64,000 nucleotides of DNA from an uncultured Prevotella sp. (GTDB lineage: Bacteria; Bacteroidota; Bacteroidia; Bacteroidales; Bacteroidaceae). Below, one piece after another: positions 57,422-64,000 of this stretch; position 1 is the first letter of the stretch, and every line of letters begins with the position of its first letter. A program made the translations under genes and the position numbers. Where the stretch lies: contig CALUKU010000012.1 in NCBI GenBank assembly GCA_944321295.1, positions 1-64,000 on the forward strand, read 5' to 3'. The notes under the pieces were generated by a model. The model saw only the letters and a list, made by a program, of their open reading frames with translations. It was not told the DNA's origin and searched no databases.

Positions 57422-60400
57422 TTAGAATTTGATGTTAGCACCAAACTGCCATGTAACAGTGCTCGGTCCGTCCTGGTCGAGGTCTGCGCCTGCCCATTCA
57501 GGGTCGAAGCCCTTATAGTCAGTCCATACGAACGGGTTGGTTACCGTGCAATAGAGGCGGAGATAAGAGCAACCGAACTTCTCAGTCCACTTCTTGGGGA
57601 AAGTGTAACCAAGAGTGATGTTCTTAACTTTCCAGTATGAAGCGTCTACATACTTGTTAGCAGCACCAAGCCACTGTGATGAACCAACACCACCGTTAGC
57701 ACCACCGGCATAACTCAATGACGGATAGCTTCCGTAATGGGTTGACTGCTGGTAAACAGGGTTGATGTATGTACCGTCAGCGTTTACACCGTCACAGCTA
57801 ATCAATGTACCTGCGGGGATATAATGATCAACGTGGAGCTTAACGCGGCCACGGTCGCTGAAATTCAAGTACTCGCCTAAGAAGGCTGAATTTACATAAT
57901 AGTTCTGCTTTGTATAGATTGAAGCAGAGAAGTCCCAATTCTTGTATGTCAACGTAGTAGAGATATTACCGGTCCAAGACGGGTCGCAATTGAAAATTCT
58001 CTTGTCCTCGTCAGTGAACGTGCCGTCACCATTGCGGTCAACGATTATGGCATTACCCTCAACCAAGCCGTAGCAGGCATAATAATAGTCAGTCTGCTTA
58101 ACTGTTTCACCGGGAGTGAAGCCCTTAAGGCGTGCAATCTCATGATCAGGCACAACCATAGTACCATCGGTTACCAAGCCTTTCCATTCAAAGCCGTAAA
58201 TATTATTGAACGGCTGGCCGATAAAGAGGTTACCATCTTCATCACCAGTTGTCAGACTACCACCAACGCCATTAATTTCACGAACTTCGTTCTTATTGTG
58301 GGTGAAGGTGAATGATGTAGACCAATGCCAATCCTTGGTTACAATGTTTTCAGTAGTAAGGGCAACCTCGACACCTGTATTGCGAACAGAGCCGACGTTC
58401 GTTGTCATTTCTATGCCACCAGCCTCAAGGGGAAGAGGAACATCGAAGAGAAGGTCTTTTGAAGTCTTGGTGTACCAGTCAACAGAACCGCGGATGCGCT
58501 CGTTGAAGAAACCAAAATCAAGACCAACGTTGAACTCGTGAGATTTTTCCCACTGCAAATCAGCATTAACAATACCACTGGGATAGAAGCCTTGGGCATA
58601 AACGCTGCCAAACGGATAGAACACCGGTCCTGATACTGTTACCTGCGTATCATAGTTGCCGATACCGCTGTTATTACCGGTCACACCATAAGACAGACGT
58701 ACCTTAGCGTTAGAAAGCCACTTGCGTGTCTTAGCCATGAAAGGCTCTTCAGAGAGGCGCCAAGCCAAAGCCACTGACGGGAAGCTACCCCAACGCTTGT
58801 CCTTGCGGAAACGTGACGAACCGTCCCAACGTACGGTGGCGGTAATCATATAACGATCCTTGAACGTATAGTTACCACGGAGGGCATAAGAAACCATGCT
58901 GCTCTCACTGTAACCATAAGGAGAAGACTCTTCTGCATTGATAGTACCGCTACCGAGGTTCCACCAATAAGTTCCGTCAAGAGTGCCTGTATAATAAAGG
59001 TCTGACGACTCTGACTCGGTCTGCATCATTGAGAAAAGTCCCATGAAGTTAACACGATGGTCTTCACCGAAGGTGTTCTCATAAGTAACCATGTTGTCCC
59101 AAGTCCAGTCGAAAGCCCTTTGCATCTCAACTGAAGAAGACTGCTTATCTACACCTTCAAGCGTACCCTGCCAATAACCGCTGCGGGTGTACGTATAGTT
59201 AGGCGAGAAGGTAGACTTGATGGTAAGGCCTTTCATCGGAGTGATGGCAACGAACACATTACCCAAAGCACGCCAAGTCTGGTCATTGCCTTTCTCATTG
59301 TCCCAATAGAGCAGCGGGTTTATCTGGTCAGAGAACTGATAGCTCGAAGACGAACCCATTGCGTGATAGTTACCAGGATTCTGGTTGAGGTTGCCTTCAG
59401 CATCATAAGGCTGCATAAAAGGGTTGGCACGATATGCGTACTGTACACCACGGTCGGTAGCTATATCATGATTTATGCGGGCAAGGTTGAAGCTAAAACC
59501 TGCGCTGACATACTTATTGATCTGTCCCTCAAGAGAGCCTTTGAAGTTGAACTTATCCTGCTCATCGCCGTCGTAGATACCATCCTCATTTGAATAACCG
59601 ATACCCATGTGGTAACTGAGGCGATCGGTCGAACCGCTTATTGAGAGGTAATGGTTCTGTTGGTGGCCGCTGCCTGTAACCATTCCGGGCCAATCGTAAG
59701 TCTGGCCGTTGTCCCTGAGGGTTTTCATACGATACTCACCAGTTTCCGTATTCAGAAGGAATGCCTGTGCCAAGTTCTTCATAGCATAAACAGGACGGCC
59801 GTTTGTCGGCGTAGCTGCATAGTCGGTAAACTTAGCGAAACGATAGTCATAGAACTCGTTTGCGTTCTGGAAGTCAGGCATACGAGCAGTATTAGTAATA
59901 CCATAATAACCATCGTAAGAGATAGTAGGCTTGCTCATCTTCTTGTCAACCGTGGTACCGCTCTTGGTGGTAACGATGACAACGCCGGCAGTTGCGCGAG
60001 AACCATAGATGGCTGTAGACGAAGCGTCCTTGAGCACGTCGATACGCTCGATGTCCTGCGGGTTGAGCCAGTCGATATCGTCGGCAGTAACACCATCAAC
60101 GATATAAAGAGGCTTAAGATTAGGATTGGTTGAAGACTTACCACGAATCTCAACATTGAAACCATTACCGGAACGTCCGCTTGTCTGCGTGATGTTCACA
60201 CCGGCAACGGCACCCTGCAGGTTCTCGAGCACTGAGGGAGCACCCTTGGCGTTGAGCTGCTCAGTGTTGACAGAAGAGATAGAACCTGTAAGGTCGCTCT
60301 TCTTCATCGTACCGTAACCGACTACAACCACCTCGTCGAGAGTGGCGTTGTCCTCTTGCATTACGATGTTCAACTTCGACTGGTTGCCGACGGTGACCGT

Positions 60401-60643
60401 CTGCTCCTTGTAGCCGATGTAGGAAATCTTAAGCTGCGTAGACTCCGTGGCGTTAGGAAGGCTGAAGTTACCGTCAAGGTCGGTGATGGCTCCGGCTTTG
60501 CCGTCGGCCATGATGGTGACTCCAATCATCGGTTCGCCGTTAGCGTCTTTCACTGTACCGGTGACGGTCTTCTGCGCGTAGGCGAAGAAGCACGTCATAG
60601 ACAGGAACGAAGCCAATAAGGCTTTTCTGATTTTGTAGGTCAT
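57422..60643 (-). CDS. SusC/RagA family TonB-linked outer membrane protein
   Basis: Encodes 1073 residues. SusC proteins are TonB-dependent importers of oligosaccharides. After the signal peptide comes the carboxypeptidase-like beta domain (TGTVKDANGEPMIGVTI), the TonB-box region DEVVVVGYGTMKKSDLTGSI, the plug with NPLYIVDG-type motif (KPLYIVDGVTADDIDWLNP), DVLKDASSTAIYGSRA, and a barrel ending in Phe (GANIKF). No anti-sigma or hybrid sensor gene adjoins it. Its promoter is nearly 190 bases upstream, leaving a long leader. Confidence 0.96.
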   Translation of the reverse strand: MTYKIRKALLASFLSMTCFFAYAQKTVTGTVKDANGEPMIGVTIMADGKAGAITDLDGNFSLPNATESTQLKISYIGYKEQTVTVGNQSKLNIVMQEDNATLDEVVVVGYGTMKKSDLTGSISSVNTEQLNAKGAPSVLENLQGAVAGVNITQTSGRSGNGFNVEIRGKSSTNPNLKPLYIVDGVTADDIDWLNPQDIERIDVLKDASSTAIYGSRATAGVVIVTTKSGTTVDKKMSKPTISYDGYYGITNTARMPDFQNANEFYDYRFAKFTDYAATPTNGRPVYAMKNLAQAFLLNTETGEYRMKTLRDNGQTYDWPGMVTGSGHQQNHYLSISGSTDRLSYHMGIGYSNEDGIYDGDEQDKFNFKGSLEGQINKYVSAGFSFNLARINHDIATDRGVQYAYRANPFMQPYDAEGNLNQNPGNYHAMGSSSSYQFSDQINPLLYWDNEKGNDQTWRALGNVFVAITPMKGLTIKSTFSPNYTYTRSGYWQGTLEGVDKQSSSVEMQRAFDWTWDNMVTYENTFGEDHRVNFMGLFSMMQTESESSDLYYTGTLDGTYWWNLGSGTINAEESSPYGYSESSMVSYALRGNYTFKDRYMITATVRWDGSSRFRKDKRWGSFPSVALAWRLSEEPFMAKTRKWLSNAKVRLSYGVTGNNSGIGNYDTQVTVSGPVFYPFGSVYAQGFYPSGIVNADLQWEKSHEFNVGLDFGFFNERIRGSVDWYTKTSKDLLFDVPLPLEAGGIEMTTNVGSVRNTGVEVALTTENIVTKDWHWSTSFTFTHNKNEVREINGVGGSLTTGDEDGNLFIGQPFNNIYGFEWKGLVTDGTMVVPDHEIARLKGFTPGETVKQTDYYYACYGLVEGNAIIVDRNGDGTFTDEDKRIFNCDPSWTGNISTTLTYKNWDFSASIYTKQNYYVNSAFLGEYLNFSDRGRVKLHVDHYIPAGTLISCDGVNADGTYINPVYQQSTHYGSYPSLSYAGGANGGVGSSQWLGAANKYVDASYWKVKNITLGYTFPKKWTEKFGCSYLRLYCTVTNPFVWTDYKGFDPEWAGADLDQDGPSTVTWQFGANIKF

Positions 60644-61122
60644 AAACGTTTGTTTTAGTTATTAAAAGTTGATTTTACTCAATATACGATACAACAAAGT
60701 ATGTCTGTTCGCCGTTTTAAGGTAGTTCTCATCACAGCCGACATCCTGCCGGCCACACCATTCCCTGATGTCCATCGGCGCCGATTGCGCCTGATTTTAT
60801 TACACTACTTAACATAAGTTGACTGCAAAAGTACAAATTTGTTTTAAAAACTTTTGTATCGAAGCGTTAATTTTGATTAACAAGCCGCATTTTAACACTT
60901 ACAATATGTAAGTTGTGCCAAAGTATGTAAAACCGCCTGCAAGGTGAAATGTAAATTCGTCTTAATATATTTTTCACATGCGCCGCCTACGCACGAGATG
61001 ACGCCCCACCGCCGTGGGACTGGTAAGTAGAGGAGGGCAAGGGGTTTACACCTTATTATATTATACCCCGTAACCGGTAATCCGGCATTAAGCCGTCAGC
61101 ACCAATACGCCCTACCCTCCGG
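60644..61122. other. Leader and upstream region of the SusC locus
   Basis: About 480 bp. Apart from the promoter at 60826 it holds a CGGCGCC-type short palindrome near 60777 and low-complexity AT stretches. No gene is evident. Confidence 0.5.
60826..60833 (-). promoter_or_regulatory. -7 box of the SusC locus
   Basis: Minus strand TACTTTTG, exact TAnnTTTG. The TTTG box is poor, consistent with a promoter needing activation. Predicted leader about 175 bases. Confidence 0.58.
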
Positions 61123-61470
61123 CTACTCAAGATAATCGAGCTGCCGTTTCAGCTGTTTCAGCTCGTCGCGCACCTTGATGAGGCTTTCGATGATACGGGC
61201 GTTATCGTCGACACCGCGCTTGTTTTCGCGCAACATCTTGCGCGCGGCGGCAAGCTTGAAGCCGCGCACCTTCACGAGGTTGTACACTACTTTTACGTTC
61301 TCGATGTCGGCCTCGGTGTACTGGCGCACGTTGTTGCCCGTGGTCTTGGGCTTCAGCATTGGTATCTCCTTCTCCCAAAACCTCAGCATGCTCTCTGATA
61401 CGCCGAGCATTTCGGCCACTTCTTTTATAGAATAATACAGCTTTAGGTTCTTCTCCGTGTTCAGTGCCAT
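61123..61470 (-). CDS. MerR-family transcriptional regulator
   Basis: Encodes 115 residues. The winged helix-turn-helix is LYYSIKEVAEMLGVSESMLRFWEKEIP followed by GNNVRQYTEADIENVKVVYNL (in parts), then a short coiled helix ending LKRQLDYLE. There is no ligand-binding domain. Such short MerR proteins occur singly in most Bacteroidales genomes; the target is unknown. Its promoter is at 61585. Confidence 0.9.
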   Translation of the reverse strand: MALNTEKNLKLYYSIKEVAEMLGVSESMLRFWEKEIPMLKPKTTGNNVRQYTEADIENVKVVYNLVKVRGFKLAAARKMLRENKRGVDDNARIIESLIKVRDELKQLKRQLDYLE

Positions 61471-61584
61471 AACCCCTCCGATTTTTATTTATTCCGTTAC
61501 GCCTTATCGTACCTTATGCAAAAGATAGCGCCAGCGGGCGGAACGTAAGCTTGCTTGCACATTCCCGAGCGCAGCTATCTTATG

Positions 61585-61616
61585 CAAAGATAGCGCATAA
61601 TATGCGAAAAGCAAAA
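61585..61616 (-). promoter_or_regulatory. Promoter of the MerR gene
   Basis: Minus strand TTTTG (61612-61616), 19-bp spacer, TATCTTTG (61585-61592): exact consensus. A second TATCTTTTGCATAA word at 61512-61527 repeats this region with one base inserted and could be a decayed duplicate. Confidence 0.8.
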
Positions 61617-61660
61617 TAAAAAGGGAAGGTTTTTCATCATAAAAAATCATGACACATGGC

Positions 61661-61748
61661 CATAGGTAAGCTTTTAAGACATAAAAGCTTACCTATGGCC
61701 ACGCAAAAGGCCGCATTTCACGATGTGAAATGCGGCCTTTTGCAATGT
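61661..61748. repeat. Four-unit 22-bp palindromic array A9
   Basis: Units 61661-61682, 61683-61704, 61705-61726, 61727-61748. Units 1 and 2 mirror each other (ATAGGTAAGCTTTT / AAAAGCTTACCTAT), as do units 3 and 4 (AAAAGGCCGCATTTCAC / GTGAAATGCGGCCTTTT). No clear TTGATNATCAA box is nearby. It lies upstream of the MerR gene and behind the pectinesterase gene. Confidence 0.85.
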
Positions 61749-61826
61749 GCTTTATTTCAATGCGTTACGGGCATTGCGAGCCTGTGGGCGCAAAAGCCCG
61801 TAACAGCGCCGTTAGCGGAGTAAAAA

Positions 61827-62804
61827 TCAAACGGCAGGAATCCAACTCGTGTCGGTCTTGAAGACGTTTGCGGGGGTGACGAGGGCGGCCTCCTTCTTGG
61901 TCAGCTGCTTGCTCCAAGGAGCGCGTCGTGACGCGTCAGCGCCGGCCCCGGTGTTGTTGTACTCAAGATAACGGGCGGTGCGCTCGTTGTCGGCGTTGTT
62001 CCAGTTGTGCCAACCTGCGGGAAGTATGTGGGCGCCAAGCTCGCAATTGATGAACAGCGTGTAGGCATAAGGGCGCCAGGGGCGGCCGAGATAAACCTCG
62101 TCGACGCCGGGGGCGGCAGTCAGGCGGCAGTGGCTGAACACGTAACCGTAAGGCGTGCCCTGCGGTGTTGACGCCGCGGTGACGAACGAATTCTGCTTGC
62201 TGTGGATGGTGCAGCGCTCAAACCACACGGTAGACGGGCCGAAGATGAAATCGGTTGTGCCCTCGATGTAGCAGTCCTTGAAATAAAGACGGGTGTCGCC
62301 GACGCCTGTATAAACGGTGTCTTGGTTGCCCAGCAGACGGCAGTTGACGAACACGAGGCGGTCGCCCTCGGTGTGCAGGGCAACGGCCTGGCCGAGCTTG
62401 GCGGCATTGTTCTCGATGGTGATGTTCTTGAACGTTATGTCGCTGCCTTCCACCTTGACTGTGTACGTACGGAACGTGCCCATGGGCTTGCCTGTTTCGG
62501 CGAGGCGTATGTTGGCGTGGTCGTCGTAGGTGATGATTGTCTTATCGGCGCTCTCGCCGCAAATCTCGATGTTGGTAAGCCATGAGGGGATGATGACTTT
62601 CTCTTTGTAGACTCCATTCTTGACGTAGATTACCTTGTGGTACTCCATGAATGCGCGGCATACCTCGACGGCTTCGCCGATTGTGCGGAACTGCCCCGTG
62701 CCGTCCCTCGAAACGAATAGCGTGTCAGGGTTGTCATAAGGGCCGGCGGCCTTGGCGGCAACAGCGCACACAAAGGCCAGCATTGTAAAAATAAGTTTTT
62801 TCAT
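61827..62804 (-). CDS. Pectinesterase (carbohydrate esterase family 8)
   Basis: Encodes 325 residues with a signal peptide (FTMLAFVCAVAAKA). The enzyme removes methyl esters from homogalacturonan. The right-handed beta-helix carries the CE8 motifs: AVALHTEGDRLVFVNC, LLGNQDTVYTG with the first catalytic Asp, YIEGTTDFIFG with the nucleophilic Asp, and YLGRPWRPYAY with the substrate Arg and Trp. It is probably periplasmic or surface-bound. It lies 350 bases downstream of the MerR gene and near the SusC/SusD locus, which suggests, without proving, that the locus handles pectin fragments. Confidence 0.94.
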   Translation of the reverse strand: MKKLIFTMLAFVCAVAAKAAGPYDNPDTLFVSRDGTGQFRTIGEAVEVCRAFMEYHKVIYVKNGVYKEKVIIPSWLTNIEICGESADKTIITYDDHANIRLAETGKPMGTFRTYTVKVEGSDITFKNITIENNAAKLGQAVALHTEGDRLVFVNCRLLGNQDTVYTGVGDTRLYFKDCYIEGTTDFIFGPSTVWFERCTIHSKQNSFVTAASTPQGTPYGYVFSHCRLTAAPGVDEVYLGRPWRPYAYTLFINCELGAHILPAGWHNWNNADNERTARYLEYNNTGAGADASRRAPWSKQLTKKEAALVTPANVFKTDTSWIPAV

Positions 62805-62870
62805 TTTAGTGATTGTTTTTAATTGATTATTCGGGAGAACAGGGAGTTACGGGAGAACAGGGAAGAGTGT

Positions 62871-62907
62871 GGAGAAAAGAAGTTTTGACTACTTACTTCT
62901 TTTCTCC
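62871..62907 (-). terminator. Hairpin behind rel/spoT
   Basis: GGAGAAAAGAAGT at 62871-62883 pairs exactly with ACTTCTTTTCTCC at 62895-62907, 16 bases behind the stop codon. No T run. Confidence 0.6.
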
Positions 62908-62922
62908 TTACTACTTCTCTCC

Positions 62923-64000
62923 TTAAACTATCTGCGTTATCTCTTGCAGGCCTTCGACGTTCTTAAGCTTCCTTATGATGTTCTTCACGTCGTCACGGTC
63001 GTGAATTCTAAGATCGATGGTGCCGTCGAAAATGCCTTCCTCGCACGAGATGTTGATTTTATGTATGTTGACGTTAAGCTCTTCAGACACCACCTGCGAC
63101 ACGTCGGTGAGTATTCCAATGCGGTCAATACCCTTAAGTTCTATCGTGGCGTCGAAGAACAGCTGGCGGTGCATGTCCCACTTGGCGTCGAGTATGCGGT
63201 TGCCGTAGCCCGACTTAAGCTTGGCGGCCACGGGGCACGAGCGCTTGTGTATCTCTATGCGGTTCTTGCCGTCAATGAAACCGAGGGCGTCGTCGCCGGG
63301 TATGGGGTGGCAGCAGCTGGGGAAGATGAACTGGCCGATGTTCTCGTCGGTGATGTATATCGGCTTCTTGCGGTTGAAGCCTTCTTTTACAACGAAATAA
63401 TTGGTTTTCTTCTCGCCGGAGTCTTTCTTCTTGCCGCCGATGAACGGGACGAACTTGCGCAGGCTGCCGGTGATGTTGTTCTGCTTTTTCTTCTTTCCAG
63501 AAATCTCGTCGAGGTCTTTCTCGCCGAGAATGATGGTCTTGTCGCCGAGGGCCTTGAAAAGCATGTCGGGCTTTTGCACCTCGTGGAAGTCGCACAGCTT
63601 GTCGATAATCGACGAGCTGACCTCGAGCGAATGTTTGCTGAGGAAGTCGTTGAGCACCTCTTCGCCCTTCTTCTGCAACTCCTTGGCGTCGCGCCTGAGG
63701 ATGGCCTGTATCTTGGCCTTTGCCTTGGCGGTGTAAACGAAGTTTATCCACGACGGCTGAACGTGCTGCGAGTTTGACGTGAGAATTTCCACCTGGTCGC
63801 CGCTCTGCAGCTTGTGGCTCAGCGGCACGAGCTTGTGGTTAACCTTAGCGCCGATGCAGTGGCTGCCGAGGAAGGTGTGTATCTGGAAGGCGAAGTCGAG
63901 CGCCGTACAGCCGGCCGGCATGGTCTTAATCTCGCCTTTCGGGGTGAACACGAATATCTCTGAGGCGAAAAGGTTCAGCTTTATGGCGTCGAGGAAGTCC
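62923..64000 (-). CDS. RelA/SpoT (p)ppGpp synthetase/hydrolase, C-terminal part (cut by window end)
   Basis: The frame stays open to 64000 and enters the window inside the protein, so the 5' part with the HD hydrolase and synthetase domains lies outside. Seen here: the TGS domain (VFTPKGEIKTMPAGCTALDFAFQIH in parts), a helical region, the conserved CCHPIPGDDALGFI zinc-finger-like motif, and a C-terminal ACT domain (IDRIGILTDVSQVVSEELNVNI). These mark a long RSH enzyme that sets the stringent-response alarmone level. Whether it is Rel, RelA or SpoT in activity cannot be told from this end. Confidence 0.93.
   Translation of the reverse strand, partial: DFLDAIKLNLFASEIFVFTPKGEIKTMPAGCTALDFAFQIHTFLGSHCIGAKVNHKLVPLSHKLQSGDQVEILTSNSQHVQPSWINFVYTAKAKAKIQAILRRDAKELQKKGEEVLNDFLSKHSLEVSSSIIDKLCDFHEVQKPDMLFKALGDKTIILGEKDLDEISGKKKKQNNITGSLRKFVPFIGGKKKDSGEKKTNYFVVKEGFNRKKPIYITDENIGQFIFPSCCHPIPGDDALGFIDGKNRIEIHKRSCPVAAKLKSGYGNRILDAKWDMHRQLFFDATIELKGIDRIGILTDVSQVVSEELNVNIHKINISCEEGIFDGTIDLRIHDRDDVKNIIRKLKNVEGLQEITQIV

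Overview
The window is a chromosomal segment of a Bacteroidales bacterium, most likely Prevotella or a close relative. The evidence is SusC/SusD outer-membrane pairs, BspA-type leucine-rich repeat surface proteins, lipoproteins with Bacteroidetes lipoboxes, an LptD of Bacteroidetes type, and more than a dozen promoters of the Bacteroidetes form TTTG-N19-TAnnTTTG. Coding DNA is GC-rich and the intergenic DNA is AT-rich and full of dispersed repeats.

Layout. 1-6.4 kb: mfd (transcription-coupled repair), a small lipoprotein, dnaX. 7-11.2 kb: a secreted LRR protein and a lipoprotein, the latter behind a structured leader RNA. 11.4-20.3 kb: asnA, a tRNA-Arg(CCG), pepT, a CPA2-type antiporter and lptD. 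20.7-28.6 kb: a DUF362 ferredoxin protein, an HD hydrolase, a carboxyltransferase, a patatin/beta-barrel protein, and the queuosine genes queF and a YhhQ-type transporter, headed by what looks like a preQ1-I riboswitch. 28.9-34.3 kb: a thioredoxin-like protein, Hsp20, and the polyphosphate pair ppx and ppk. 34.7-46.4 kb: housekeeping genes on the plus strand (UPF0104 membrane protein, pepD, acyltransferase, a saccharopine-dehydrogenase-family enzyme, radical SAM, recA, sprT) followed by alaS on the minus strand. 46.5-49.9 kb: two more surface lipoproteins and a second copy of the leader RNA in front of a 68-residue protein. 50.3-54 kb: an ATPase and a tripartite HipBST-like toxin-antitoxin locus whose kinase gene is bounded by repeat elements. 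54-62.9 kb: a SusC/SusD locus with two accessory exported proteins, a MerR regulator and a pectinesterase, suggesting pectin use. 62.9-64 kb: the 3' part of rel/spoT, cut by the window end.

The most unusual material is non-coding. (1) Nine intergenic arrays each hold exactly four 22-bp palindromic units (88 bp), usually with a TTGATNATCAA-like box beside them. (2) Two copies of a nested-stem leader RNA show compensatory base changes. (3) A MITE-like family of five copies includes two whose 133/134-bp cores lie as near-perfect inverted repeats around the hipT kinase gene, so that the gene could be inverted by recombination. (4) Perfect 18-32 bp hairpins built of simple repeated words close several transcription units. 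All function calls are from reading the sequence and recognising families by eye; no database search was run.
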